DNA of 64,000 nucleotides. Origin: Geobacter sp. GTDB lineage: Bacteria > Desulfobacterota > Desulfuromonadia > Geobacterales > DSM-12255. Made by a program: the position numbers and the translations under genes. Location: positions 62,001-126,000 of the forward strand of contig WKKR01000003.1 of NCBI GenBank assembly GCA_009684525.1. The letters are read 5' to 3'. The notes below the pieces were generated by a model. It saw only the letters and a list, made by a program, of their open reading frames with translations. It had not been told where the DNA came from and searched no databases. Position 1 is the stretch's first letter. Each line of letters opens with the position of its first letter. This document shows positions 26,589 through 35,441 of the stretch, one piece after another.

Positions 26589-28208
26589 ATGGATATGTCA
26601 CAGTACCGGGATCTGTTCCTGGCGGAATCGCGGGAGCATGTGGGTCGTCTGAATGAGTTGATCCTCTGTCTGGAACAGGTTCCCAGTGATCAGGAAAAGA
26701 TCAATGCCCTTTTCAGGGCCGCACACTCCCTCAAGGGAATGGCAGCGTCCATGGGATACGATCCCATTGCGGAACTTGCCCACAAGATGGAGGATCTGCT
26801 CTGCCGGGTACGGGAAGGTGAGTTCTCCTTTGCCGAAGATGTGGCATCTCTCCTCCTGGAGGGTGCCGACCTCCTGGCGACGCTCCTAGATGATGTTGCC
26901 GGGGAGCGACCATTTTCACACAATACCTCTCCCCTGATCCAGCGATTGATCACTTTTTTGCCGCAGGAGGCCGTAACCGACCAATCGAACATTCCCTCCC
27001 CGGTCGAAACTGTTTGCACTGATCTGCCGCATTCCGCTCCGTTGCCGCCTTCGAGCCGGGAATCCATCCAGACGGTCCGGGTGCGGACCGAAATCCTTGA
27101 TCGGCTGATCGATACCACTGGTGAGCTTTTTACCACAAAGCACCGGCTTCTTGATGCGCATCGGCAGTTGCACGGCCAGGGCATCGCCGAAGGTCTGAAT
27201 GATCTGGCTCGCCTGCTACGTGAACTGCACCAGATGGTGATGAAGGTGAGGCTCATGCCATTCTCGCTGTTGGCGGAGCGCTTTCCTCGGCTGGTCAGGG
27301 AACTTGCCCAGAAAAACGGCAAGGAGGTTGCGCTCGCCATAGATGGCAGGGATATCGAGCTCGATCGGGGCATTTTGGAAGAGCTGGCCGATCCCCTGGT
27401 CCATATCCTGAGGAATGCGGTGGATCATGGCCTGGAGCCACCACAAGATCGCCTCGTCGCCGGAAAGTCGAAAACGGGGAGAATCCGACTTTCTGCCTGG
27501 CGTGAAAAAGATCAGGTGGTCATTGCCGTTGAAGACGATGGTCGTGGCATGGACCCAGAACAGTTGATCGCGGTGGCAGTAGGAAAATCGCTCATTTCCC
27601 CGGAAGAGGGGATGCGGATGACTCCGCGAGAAGCCTATTTGCTGACAACGCTGCCCGGTTTCTCAACGGCCCGCGAGGTTACGGATGTATCGGGGCGCGG
27701 AGTGGGCATGGATGCCGTACGGGCCACGATACAGGCTCTCGGAGGCGATCTGCTGATCGATTCCGAGCTGGGCAGGGGAAGCAGGATCAGTCTTCGCCTC
27801 CCGCTCACCATCGCCATAATCAATGTGCTCCAGATCGTTGCCGGCCATCTGAAGGTAGCGGTGCCGGTCACCAGCGTTCTGAGAACTCTCGAACTGTCCC
27901 GCGACCAGGTAGTGGTGAAGGATCGCCGCGTATCGTTTTCCCTGGATGACGAGGAAATCCCGCTCGTTAGTCTCAACAGACTGCTGGGGGTTCCCTTGTC
28001 CGCCACCGGGCTGGAGCTGTTGCCGGTAATCGTAGCCGAAATCAAGGGGCGACGGATCGGTGTCGCTGTTGACCGGGTGTTGGGGCAAAAAGAGGTACAT
28101 GTGAAACCGGTAGGCAGGCCGTTGAACCGGTTACGCGGGATTTCCGGAGGGGCAATCCTCGGGGACGGCGAGATTATCTTCATCCTTGACCCCGCCACGC
28201 TCTTCTGA
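26589..28208 (+). CDS. cheA: Chemotaxis histidine kinase CheA, lacking P2
   Basis: This 539-residue kinase starts at ATG 26589, one base after the cheW stop. P1 (Hpt) has the phosphorylated His46 in AAHSLKGMA. After a short linker comes P3 dimerisation (about 170-235), P4 kinase with HILRNAVDHGLE, EDDGRGMD and GRGVGMDAV, and P5 (about 405-535), which binds CheW. No CheY-binding P2 domain is visible between P1 and P3; about 40 unstructured residues lie there. No cheY, cheB or cheC sits beside it, so it may drive an alternative output or use the CheY encoded at 61993. Confidence 0.93.
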   Translation: MDMSQYRDLFLAESREHVGRLNELILCLEQVPSDQEKINALFRAAHSLKGMAASMGYDPIAELAHKMEDLLCRVREGEFSFAEDVASLLLEGADLLATLLDDVAGERPFSHNTSPLIQRLITFLPQEAVTDQSNIPSPVETVCTDLPHSAPLPPSSRESIQTVRVRTEILDRLIDTTGELFTTKHRLLDAHRQLHGQGIAEGLNDLARLLRELHQMVMKVRLMPFSLLAERFPRLVRELAQKNGKEVALAIDGRDIELDRGILEELADPLVHILRNAVDHGLEPPQDRLVAGKSKTGRIRLSAWREKDQVVIAVEDDGRGMDPEQLIAVAVGKSLISPEEGMRMTPREAYLLTTLPGFSTAREVTDVSGRGVGMDAVRATIQALGGDLLIDSELGRGSRISLRLPLTIAIINVLQIVAGHLKVAVPVTSVLRTLELSRDQVVVKDRRVSFSLDDEEIPLVSLNRLLGVPLSATGLELLPVIVAEIKGRRIGVAVDRVLGQKEVHVKPVGRPLNRLRGISGGAILGDGEIIFILDPATLF

Positions 28209-28271
28209 CGAATAACAGGTTGCGCTGTCAGTGAAATTATGGCACAATTTCCCGCTACTAAGGGGGCTATC

Positions 28272-29132
28272 ATGCTGCAGTTTCGAAGCTTGTTCCTGGC
28301 CTTGGCGCTGCTGTCGGCAGCCGTGATACCATCTTTTGCCGTCACCACGGTGCCGGCACCGGTCAACATCGGGTTGAGAGACGTGATCAATACTGTCGAG
28401 CAGTCCTTCTCCTCGGCGAACAGATATGATTCTCCCGATAATGATATTTTCCTCGTTGATCTGACGGCAGACTTCTTCCAACGTTCCATTCTGGCGAAAA
28501 ACAATCGCGAGTTGCGTGCCGATGGCCAGTTCTATCTGAAAAACGCCGATTATCAGCGGCGCGATCCACTGATGTTCCGTTTTGATTACTACCGGCCCAC
28601 GACCCATGAAATCGTCTCCGATGGTTCCACGCTCTGGACATATCTTCCGGAAAACCGCCAGGTAATCGTCAGCGACATGAGTTCATTTTTCAATCCGGAT
28701 CTCTCCGATCCTGCCCGGAATTCCGGTTTCAATTTTCTTCAGGGTCTGTCCCGGATATCCAAGGATTTTGAGATACTCTTTTCGCAGCAGGGGAGGGACA
28801 TGGATGGTAACTACATCCTCGAACTCACCCCCAGACGCGCCATGGAATCCATCGAGAAACTTTTTGTCGTGGTACGCTTCGAATCTGTGCGCCGTTTTGT
28901 GCAGAATGGCCGCCGCATAATCAACCCCGCCTATAAGAACAATCGGCGGGCCGACCTCCCCAGGCCGGAATGGGCGTTTCCCATTCTCTCGACCACCGTG
29001 ATCGATCACCAGGGGAATTCCACCACCCTTGAGTTCAGCAACATCAAGGCGAACATGGGTTTGTCCGGTGGGCTCTTCAAGTTTGATATCCCTGCGGATG
29101 TCCAGGCGGTTCGCCCTCCCGGCAGTCGCTGA
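28272..29132 (+). CDS. LolA-like outer-membrane lipoprotein carrier, long form
   Basis: This 286-residue exported protein starts at ATG 28272 behind AGGGGG; an earlier in-frame ATG has no good site. The signal peptide is about residues 1-23 (ending PSFA). The LolA core is recognisable: LTADFFQRS, PLMFRFDYYRPTTHEIVSDG, LWTYLPENRQVIVSD and the C-terminal TTLEFSNIKAN. It is about 50 residues longer than its neighbour at 29213, with extra N-terminal sequence and an insert around residues 195-225 (NGRRIINPAYKNNRRADLP). LolA shuttles lipoproteins across the periplasm; this divergent copy may serve another lipidated cargo. Confidence 0.8.
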   Translation: MLQFRSLFLALALLSAAVIPSFAVTTVPAPVNIGLRDVINTVEQSFSSANRYDSPDNDIFLVDLTADFFQRSILAKNNRELRADGQFYLKNADYQRRDPLMFRFDYYRPTTHEIVSDGSTLWTYLPENRQVIVSDMSSFFNPDLSDPARNSGFNFLQGLSRISKDFEILFSQQGRDMDGNYILELTPRRAMESIEKLFVVVRFESVRRFVQNGRRIINPAYKNNRRADLPRPEWAFPILSTTVIDHQGNSTTLEFSNIKANMGLSGGLFKFDIPADVQAVRPPGSR

Positions 29133-29161
29133 TGGCAGGGAGCCGGAGTGCTCCGCATGAT

Positions 29162-29192
29162 AAGGCGACATGATCCGGTGTCGCCTTTTTTG
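29162..29192 (+). terminator. Intrinsic terminator between the two LolA-like genes
   Basis: AAGGCGACA (29162-29170) and TGTCGCCTT (29179-29187) form a perfect 9-base-pair stem with an 8-base loop, followed by a T run. It separates the two paralogous genes into different transcripts, at least partly. Confidence 0.8.
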
Positions 29193-29212
29193 TGTAACGG
29201 GAAAGGATTGTT

Positions 29213-29926
29213 ATGAAACGATTTACGATGCTGGCATTGGCTCTGGTCATGTTACTGCTTCAATCCGGCACCACGTGGGCTGCGGGTGATGCCGATTTGA
29301 AGGCGGTTGTGGCAACCCTTGAGGATGGCTATCGTCTTCTCAAGGATCTGCAGGCGGATTTCAGTCAGAAGACGACCCTGACGGCGCTTAAGCGGGATGA
29401 AAAAGGGAGTGGAGAACTGGCCATGAAACGTCCTGCCAATGGTCCAGCCATGTTCCGGTTCGATTACCGCAAGCCCCGTCAGCAGATTGTGTCCAACGGC
29501 AAACAGGTCTGGTTTTACCTCCCCGACAACAAGCAGGTTATGGTGAGCGATGTCAATACCATGCTCGCGCAGGGAGGGGTGGCACTCAATTATCTGACCG
29601 GAATGGGAAACGTTTCGCGCGACTTTGCTATCTCCTTCTCCGGTACAGGCCGCGATGCCAGGGGTAACTATCTACTGGACCTGACGCCGAAGAAGGGGGG
29701 GCAGGCTTTTGCAAAGCTTCAGCTGACCATCGCGGCAGCGGCGGTCGCAAAGTACCGCGATTCAGGAGCAGCCCAGGTGCCGTTCCCAATACTCTCGTCG
29801 GTTGTCTACGACCAGATGGGGAATCGCACTGCCATCGAATACGGCAAGGTACGGGCCAACCAGGGGATTGCCGCGGACAGATTCAGCTTCAAGATACCCA
29901 AGGGCGTGGAAGTCATCAAGCCGTAA
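29213..29926 (+). CDS. lolA: Outer-membrane lipoprotein carrier protein LolA
   Basis: This 237-residue periplasmic protein has a signal peptide (about 1-24, ending TWA) and the LolA signatures LQADFSQKTTL, AMFRFDYRKPRQQIVSNGK, VWFYLPDNKQVMVSD and YLLDLTPKK. LolA accepts lipoproteins from LolCDE and passes them to the outer membrane. Its closest neighbour is the long-form paralogue upstream, sharing motifs such as FRFDY and VSRDF/ISKDF, which points to an old duplication. No lolB is nearby. Confidence 0.9.
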   Translation: MKRFTMLALALVMLLLQSGTTWAAGDADLKAVVATLEDGYRLLKDLQADFSQKTTLTALKRDEKGSGELAMKRPANGPAMFRFDYRKPRQQIVSNGKQVWFYLPDNKQVMVSDVNTMLAQGGVALNYLTGMGNVSRDFAISFSGTGRDARGNYLLDLTPKKGGQAFAKLQLTIAAAAVAKYRDSGAAQVPFPILSSVVYDQMGNRTAIEYGKVRANQGIAADRFSFKIPKGVEVIKP

Positions 29927-30010
29927 CCGCTGCTGCGAAATTCTAAGAGGTGCCTGACCGCCCGGGGAGATCTTTGCTTCGGAGTTTCAATACACCAGGA
30001 GGTTCTTGGA

Positions 30011-30496
30011 ATGCCATCATTCGATATCGTGTCAAAGGTTGACATGCAGGAAGTGGACAACGCCGTCAATCAGACGGTGAAGGAGATTGCACAGCGGTAC
30101 GATTTCAAAGGGTCCAAGAGCGAGATCACCCAGGAGAAGGATACCATCAAGGTGCTGGCCGACGATGACTTCAAGCTCAAGGCAGTGATAGACATCCTCC
30201 AGTCGAAATTCCTCAAGCGAGGGATTTCCATCAAATCGCTCCAGTATGGCAAGGCAGAAAATGCCTCCGGCGGCATGGTCCGCCAGATCATCACCATTCA
30301 GCAGGGCGTCTCCAAGGAGAAGGGGAAAGAGATCATTGCTGCCATCAAGGAAACCAAACTCAAGGTCCAGGCGCAGATCATGGAGGATCAGGTCAGGGTT
30401 ACCGGCAAGAATATCGATGACCTGCAGGAGGTCATCGGCCTGCTGAAGGGCAAGGACCTGGGCATCGAGATGCAGTATATCAATTTCAGATCATAG
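30011..30496 (+). CDS. yajQ: YajQ-family nucleotide-binding protein
   Basis: The 161-residue protein matches the YajQ/UPF0234 family over its full length: [21 protein letters not shown] at the N terminus, RYDFKGSK near residue 29, and [12 protein letters not shown] at the end. It consists of two ferredoxin-like domains. Some family members bind c-di-GMP and act through transcription factors; others bind tRNA or nucleotides, so the exact ligand is not certain. It is one base upstream of rimO and may be co-translated with it. The upstream gap of 84 bases has no clear promoter. Confidence 0.92.
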   Translation: MPSFDIVSKVDMQEVDNAVNQTVKEIAQRYDFKGSKSEITQEKDTIKVLADDDFKLKAVIDILQSKFLKRGISIKSLQYGKAENASGGMVRQIITIQQGVSKEKGKEIIAAIKETKLKVQAQIMEDQVRVTGKNIDDLQEVIGLLKGKDLGIEMQYINFRS

Positions 30497-30497
30497 G

Positions 30498-31853
30498 ATG
30501 GGTGAGAGCTTGCACAAGATTCAGGATAAGGTCAGCATGGTCAGCCTCGGCTGCCCGAAGAACCTGGTGGATGCGGAAGTGATGCTCGGCTACCTGGCCG
30601 AGAAGGGCTACACCATCACCACCGATGAGCATGAAGCGGACATCATCATCGTCAACACCTGTTCCTTCATCAAAGAGGCAAAACAGGAGAGCATCGATAC
30701 CATCCTTGATCTCGCCGATCGAAAGCACGACGGTCGCTGTCGGCTGCTGGTGGTTGCCGGCTGCCTCCCTCAGCGCTATCAGCAGGAACTGGCCAAGGAG
30801 CTTCCCGAAGTTGATGTCTTCATCGGCACCGGAGATTATCCGCGCATTGCCGAGATCATCGCAGAAAAGCAGGAAACCGGGGGGCAGGTCCTCTATACCG
30901 GGGACCCCAATTATCTGTACGACATCGACCTTCCCCGCCTGCAGTCCTCACCCTACTACACCGCCTACCTGAAAATTGCCGAGGGGTGCTCCAACTGCTG
31001 TTCATATTGCGTGATACCGTCGTTGCGCGGATCGTTCCGCTCCCGGCCATTGCGGCAGGTCGTGGACGAGGCGCGCAGGCTGGTCGAAAACGGCGCCAAG
31101 GAGCTCAACCTGGTTGCCCAGGATGTGACCCGTTATGGCAGTGACCTGGCGGATGGTGAAAACCTGGTCCGGCTCATCGAAGAACTCCATGGCCTGCCGG
31201 GTCTGCGTTGGATCCGGCTTCTCTATGCCTATCCGGACGGCATAACGGATGAGCTGATTGCCATCATTCGCGATGGGGAAAAGGTCTGTAAATACCTGGA
31301 TCTCCCGCTCCAGCACATTGCCGACCCGGTCCTTTCGCGGATGAACCGTCGCAGTTCCGAGGCGGATATCCGGGCGCTCATCGAAAAGTTGCGCTCAGCC
31401 GTCCCTGACATTACCCTGAGGACTTCGTTCATCGTCGGATTTCCTGGTGAGACCGAAGATGACTTCAAGAAGCTGCTGCATTTTGTGGAAGAGACCCAGT
31501 TCGACCGGCTGGGGGTTTTCTGCTATTCCCGGGAAGAGGGGACCCCTGCGGCAGAGATGAAGGACCAAGTCTCGGAGCGGGTAAAGCGTGAACGCCACAA
31601 GAAGTTGATGCGTGCCCAGGCACGGGTTTCGTTCAAGCGGAATCGCCGACTGATTGACACCGTTACTGAGGTGATGGTCGAAGGATACAGCGAGGAGACA
31701 GAACTCCTGCTCAAGGGGAGAACAGCGCAACAGGCGCCGGACATCGACGGCCAGGTCTATATCACTGCCGGCCAGGCCAATGTGGGTGAAATAGTGCGAC
31801 TCAAGATCACGGATTCATCTGACTATGATCTGATAGGAGAGATAATTTCTTAA
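30498..31853 (+). CDS. rimO: Ribosomal protein S12 methylthiotransferase RimO
   Basis: RimO adds a methylthio group to an aspartate of ribosomal protein S12. The 451-residue protein has the UPF0004 domain with its three cysteines (SLGCPKN, NTCSF, AGCLPQ), the radical-SAM CxxxCxxC cluster in [14 protein letters not shown], and a C-terminal TRAM domain. The SLGCPKN signature separates it from MiaB. I kept ATG 30498, although a TTG four codons later with GGTGAG upstream is equally possible. The gene order yajQ-rimO-dksA places three translation- or signalling-related genes together. Confidence 0.95.
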   Translation: MGESLHKIQDKVSMVSLGCPKNLVDAEVMLGYLAEKGYTITTDEHEADIIIVNTCSFIKEAKQESIDTILDLADRKHDGRCRLLVVAGCLPQRYQQELAKELPEVDVFIGTGDYPRIAEIIAEKQETGGQVLYTGDPNYLYDIDLPRLQSSPYYTAYLKIAEGCSNCCSYCVIPSLRGSFRSRPLRQVVDEARRLVENGAKELNLVAQDVTRYGSDLADGENLVRLIEELHGLPGLRWIRLLYAYPDGITDELIAIIRDGEKVCKYLDLPLQHIADPVLSRMNRRSSEADIRALIEKLRSAVPDITLRTSFIVGFPGETEDDFKKLLHFVEETQFDRLGVFCYSREEGTPAAEMKDQVSERVKRERHKKLMRAQARVSFKRNRRLIDTVTEVMVEGYSEETELLLKGRTAQQAPDIDGQVYITAGQANVGEIVRLKITDSSDYDLIGEIIS

Positions 31854-31884
31854 TTTATTCAAATAGTTAGCCTCTGGGGCTTTT

Positions 31885-31915
31885 CCCTTGACAACAAGGG
31901 AAATTGCTGTATCAT
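31885..31915 (+). promoter_or_regulatory. dksA promoter with palindrome over the -35 box
   Basis: TTGACA (31888-31893) and TATCAT (31910-31915) are 16 bases apart, about 55 bases upstream of dksA. The -35 box sits inside a CCCTTG-ACAA-CAAGGG palindrome (31885-31900), which could be an operator. Confidence 0.65.
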
Positions 31916-31969
31916 TGCGACGCCCTGGCGGGCGAGGGTTGTTAATTTTTTTTCTGGAGTGTCGTGTAT

Positions 31970-32389
31970 ATGGTTGATGCGCAGTCGGAAATGAAAAGTG
32001 TTCTCCTTAAGATGAAGGAGGATACTCTCAGCGAAATAAAGAGGGCCTTGAAGTCAGGGGCCAATACCACTACCGGTGAACCGAGTGGCGATATCTATGA
32101 CCAGGCATCCAGTGAGCGGGACCGGGAGCTTGATCTGCTGCTGGGAGACCGTGAGCGGGAAAAGCTTGCGAACATCGAGGAAGCGCTGTTGCGCATTCAG
32201 GATGGTGAGTATGGCATCTGCGAGGAATGCGAAGAGGAGATCCCGCTGGGACGGCTCAAGGTCCTTCCCTTTGCCCGTTATTGCGTCAAGTGCAAGTCGG
32301 ATATCGAGAAGCAGCAGGCACAGACCAAGCGGTTTGAAGAGGATCGTGTCTATCGCGAGATAGCTCTGGGTGAAGAAGAGGAAATGTAG
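31970..32389 (+). CDS. dksA: DksA/TraR-family RNA polymerase-binding regulator
   Basis: DksA binds the secondary channel of RNA polymerase and works with ppGpp. The 139-residue protein has a coiled-coil N-terminal part whose tip keeps the acidic DxxDxA motif (Asp41, Asp44, Ala46), and a zinc finger with Cys84, Cys87, Cys105 and Cys108. I chose ATG 31970; an in-frame GTG at 31964 is closer to the GGAG site and would add two residues. It has its own promoter and terminator. The length is slightly under E. coli DksA (151). Confidence 0.93.
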   Translation: MVDAQSEMKSVLLKMKEDTLSEIKRALKSGANTTTGEPSGDIYDQASSERDRELDLLLGDREREKLANIEEALLRIQDGEYGICEECEEEIPLGRLKVLPFARYCVKCKSDIEKQQAQTKRFEEDRVYREIALGEEEEM

Positions 32390-32424
32390 AAGATTCCGTA
32401 TTTTCAAGCAGGATGAGATGTTGC

Positions 32425-32452
32425 AAAGGGCGCCAGACGGCGCCCTTTTTAT
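32425..32452. terminator. Terminator between dksA and the 4Fe-4S protein gene
   Basis: AAAGGGCGCC and GGCGCCCTTT (32425-32434 with 32439-32448) form a perfect 10-base-pair stem with the tetraloop AGAC and a T run. It ends dksA and, read the other way, the minus-strand gene whose stop is at 32449. Confidence 0.85.
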
Positions 32453-33426
32453 TTCCCCAGCAGGCGTGCGTAATCGGCCAGCGTGATGGATGTCTGCCAA
32501 TGGCCGGAGAGTTTCCCCACCAGAGTTCCGCCCCAGAAACCTGCGACCACGAAAATTGCGAACAGGATGCCGTTTATGGCAAGCCGCCCGCCCGTCAGTT
32601 TCATCTCCAGGGCTCCGCTGGCTCGACAGTGGCTTATGCAACGCCAGCAGCCGATACACTCGGGAGAGTGCATCCGTTCTTTTGCCATGACCGGAAGGTA
32701 TGCGGGGCAAACCTGGCTGCAGGCACCGCACGAAACGCACTGCTGGTGCGAGCGGGTCACTTTGAGGGGGGAGAGTGTGGAGATGAGCCCGAGAAGTGCC
32801 CCATAGGGGCAGAGATAGCGACAGAAGGCATTGCGGACCGGGATGGAGAGCAAGGCGAGAATGAGAATGAACGCAGCCGCACCCGCCGAGGGGGACTGAA
32901 AGAAGGCAAGGAGTCTTACATCAGCGACCTTGTGGTAGTCGGAATAGATGAAGGTCGAAACCGCTGTGCTCGGCATCTGCCAGAGGATCGAAACAAGGAA
33001 AAATGCGAGCAGCAGGTACTTGATGCCACGTAGCAGGACATCGAGCCAGTGTGGTAGGCGGACGTTCCTGCGTAGAGTTCTGAACCCTGCCTTCCAGAGG
33101 AGTTCTGAAATGGTCCCTACCGGGCAGATCCATGAACAGAATGAGCGTTTGAAAAGAAGCGAAACGCCGATTATGGCCATGAAAATAACCACGGCTGCCG
33201 GGTGGATGGGGTTAATATCGCCGTGTGTCAGCCAGTCTTTCATCCCGAGGAGTCCGGAAATTGGCAGGAACCCCTCAATCGCTGCAGGCCTCGGGACAAA
33301 GGATGCCGTCCCTCCTGCACGAAAGTAATGGACAAACTGGGCGAATCTGATTCCCAAGTAGAGCATGAACAACAGATAGCACCATTGGATCGCTATTCGC
33401 AGTGGTTGTACAAAACGTTGGTGCAT
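32449..33426 (-). CDS. Polytopic membrane 4Fe-4S protein, NapH/CcoG/NosR-like
   Basis: The 325-residue protein has about five membrane segments, two paired cysteine motifs at membrane ends (FCSWICPVGT near 97 and FCRYLCPYGA near 201), and a soluble region with two 4Fe-4S signatures (CVSCGACSQVCP near 230 and CIGCWRCISHC near 257). This matches quinol- or ferredoxin-linked electron-transfer subunits such as NapH. No nap, nos or cco genes are nearby, so its electron donor and acceptor are unknown. The family is often mixed in function; I do not assign a pathway. Confidence 0.85.
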   Translation of the reverse strand: MHQRFVQPLRIAIQWCYLLFMLYLGIRFAQFVHYFRAGGTASFVPRPAAIEGFLPISGLLGMKDWLTHGDINPIHPAAVVIFMAIIGVSLLFKRSFCSWICPVGTISELLWKAGFRTLRRNVRLPHWLDVLLRGIKYLLLAFFLVSILWQMPSTAVSTFIYSDYHKVADVRLLAFFQSPSAGAAAFILILALLSIPVRNAFCRYLCPYGALLGLISTLSPLKVTRSHQQCVSCGACSQVCPAYLPVMAKERMHSPECIGCWRCISHCRASGALEMKLTGGRLAINGILFAIFVVAGFWGGTLVGKLSGHWQTSITLADYARLLGK

Positions 33427-33587
33427 GATACCCCCTATGGTCGATCCGAATACCTTATCCCACCTCTGCTGACTTGTAAACCCTCGCCAGTCGAAGTGCT
33501 GTCAAGGGATTGACTGCCGTGCTTTTGGCGGTATGCTTGACCCTGTCGCCTTAGCAAAGAGATCGTCATTGCGATTCGGAGACGTAC

Positions 33588-35132
33588 ATGGACGCAGTTG
33601 AATCGCATTCCCACAATCGGATAATCCTTGCGGCATTCCACAACTCGACCAATGTTGAGCGGATAAGGTTGAGTCTTGAGGAAAGGGGATTCGAGTTTGA
33701 CCTGGCAGGCAGCGGCGCTGCTGTCCTTGCATATTGCAGATACAAGCGGCCGGATCTGATGATATTCGAAAGTACGCTTCATGACATGGGGGCGGAGCAG
33801 CTCATCGCCGAACTCGAAACGATAACCTTTCTCCCCCCTTATGTAGTTGTGGTGCGTCAGGTCGACACGGGCAGTGCTGTAACATTGATGAAGGATGGTG
33901 CCGGAGATGTGCTACCGGACGATGCAGACTTGCCTGAACGGTTGCCAGCGGTTGTGTCCCGATTGTTGGATGAAGAAGAGGGAAAACGCCGGCTGGCAGC
34001 GCTGGAGCGTTCACTGCGGGAGAGTGAAGAGCGTTTCCGCTCGCTTGCCGAAAACGTACCGGATCTGTTGATCCGCTTTGACCGGAACCTTCGGCACCTG
34101 TACCTCAATCCAGCTGCAGAGCGCTTCTATGGGCAGAGCGCTTCGGATGTGATGGGCAAGTGGCTGTCCGAAATGGCTCTCCCTGACGGATTGGCTGTGG
34201 CATGGGATGACGAACTTCAGAAAACCCTGTCCTCGGGAGTGGCGCAGGCATTCCAATGGGAGCAGGAGGGTACGCATGGCAAGGTCAGTTATGATCTGCG
34301 ATTGATTCCCGAATTCGATGTTCTCGGGAGGGTATCGACCATTCTGGTGACAGGTCGTGACATTACCGCCTTGAAGCGTCTTGAGGAGCAACTCTATCAT
34401 GCCAGGAAACTGGAAGCGATCGGGACCCTCGCAGGGGTTGTCGCCCATGATCTGAACAACCTCTTAACGCCGATTCTTGGCTATGCCAACATCCTGAAGA
34501 GAGACATGTCTGGTGATCACCCCCTGGCAAAAGGGGTGACGGTCATCGAGAAGGCAGCGGAACGGGCTGCCGGACTGCTGAGCAGGCTTTTGGTTTTTGC
34601 CCGGCAGATCAAGCACCTGAATATACCCGTCGAGCTGTCGGTTCTTTTTGACGATCTGTTGGCAGGACTGAAAGCGCATCCCGGAAAAAACGTGACAGTG
34701 ATTGATCAGCGTTCCAGCGATACCCCGCCGGTACTCGGGGATCCAATGCAACTGGCGCAAGTGCTGCAGCACATCGTCAGTAATGCCATCGATGCCATGC
34801 CGGACGGTGGCGAGTTACGTATCGGTACGGAACGAGTCATGCTGGATGCGGATTTCTGCCGGCATCATCCGACAGTTGCCATTGGCCCCCATGTCTGCGT
34901 GAAAATTTCCGATAGCGGTTCCGGTATTCCTGCCGATGTACGCGAACGGATATTCGAACCGTTTTTCTCCACCAAGGGAGTCACACCCGGTCGCGGACTG
35001 GGTCTGGCCATGGTCTACAGCATCGTCAAAAGTCATGCGGGTGCCATTGTTGTCGACAGTACGGAAGGGAAAGGAACCACGGTATCTCTCTTCCTCCCGG
35101 CTGTGCAGCCCCCCTCTGTTCCCTCCAAATAA
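33588..35132 (+). CDS. Sensor histidine kinase with degenerate N-terminal receiver and PAS
   Basis: This 514-residue soluble kinase has three parts. Residues 8-125 look like a receiver, but the phosphoacceptor position is Glu61 (LMIFESTL) rather than Asp, so it probably cannot be phosphorylated. A PAS domain covers about 143-262 (ending VTGRDITALKR). A HisKA domain follows with His287 in VVAHDLNNLLTPILGY, the NtrB-like type, then a HATPase_c domain (HIVSNAIDAM, DSGSGI, GLGLAMVYSI). There is no output receiver and no adjacent regulator gene, so its partner is unknown. Confidence 0.9.
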   Translation: MDAVESHSHNRIILAAFHNSTNVERIRLSLEERGFEFDLAGSGAAVLAYCRYKRPDLMIFESTLHDMGAEQLIAELETITFLPPYVVVVRQVDTGSAVTLMKDGAGDVLPDDADLPERLPAVVSRLLDEEEGKRRLAALERSLRESEERFRSLAENVPDLLIRFDRNLRHLYLNPAAERFYGQSASDVMGKWLSEMALPDGLAVAWDDELQKTLSSGVAQAFQWEQEGTHGKVSYDLRLIPEFDVLGRVSTILVTGRDITALKRLEEQLYHARKLEAIGTLAGVVAHDLNNLLTPILGYANILKRDMSGDHPLAKGVTVIEKAAERAAGLLSRLLVFARQIKHLNIPVELSVLFDDLLAGLKAHPGKNVTVIDQRSSDTPPVLGDPMQLAQVLQHIVSNAIDAMPDGGELRIGTERVMLDADFCRHHPTVAIGPHVCVKISDSGSGIPADVRERIFEPFFSTKGVTPGRGLGLAMVYSIVKSHAGAIVVDSTEGKGTTVSLFLPAVQPPSVPSK

Positions 35133-35159
35133 GATTTCCCCACCAAGTTTCAGAATAGT

Positions 35160-35178
35160 TTGTGACATATTGTGACAT
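35160..35178. repeat. Tandem TTGTGACAT direct repeat
   Basis: TTGTGACAT occurs at 35160-35168 and again at 35170-35178, exactly one helical turn (10 bases) apart. It lies 45 bases upstream of a small open frame with a strong ribosome-binding site. Such spacing is common for regulator half-sites on one DNA face. Confidence 0.5.
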
Positions 35179-35222
35179 CTTCACCGGCTATGATTTATTC
35201 ATCATGGTTTTGGAGGTGAAAG

Positions 35223-35441
35223 ATGGAACCGATGGTTGCGTTCAGTGTACTGGTTGTCGTGTATGGTGGGGCGATATCAGTTCTCGACGAATGGGCGGCC
35301 TGGCGGAAAAGCCGGATGAGAAGGGCTGTCAGGGTGTCGGAGGTACGGAGTCGACGGAGCCGTCAGGTACGGAGTAAAGTTTTTTGTCCAAAAGATGGCG
35401 TGGTTGGACGTTGGCAAGTGCCCGCAAGAGGCTCTGTTTGA
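35223..35441 (+). CDS. Small hypothetical protein, N-terminal membrane segment
   Basis: This 72-residue open frame starts at ATG 35223, 5 bases after a near-perfect GGAGGTG. Residues 4-20 (MVAFSVLVVVYGGAISV) could span the membrane, followed by a very basic stretch (WRKSRMRRAVRVSEVRSRRSRQVRSK). Its last 113 bases overlap the 3' end of ttcA on the other strand. The strong ribosome-binding site and the upstream tandem repeat support it, but the overlap and lack of recognised homology count against it. Function unknown. Confidence 0.4.
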   Translation: MEPMVAFSVLVVVYGGAISVLDEWAAWRKSRMRRAVRVSEVRSRRSRQVRSKVFCPKDGVVGRWQVPARGSV

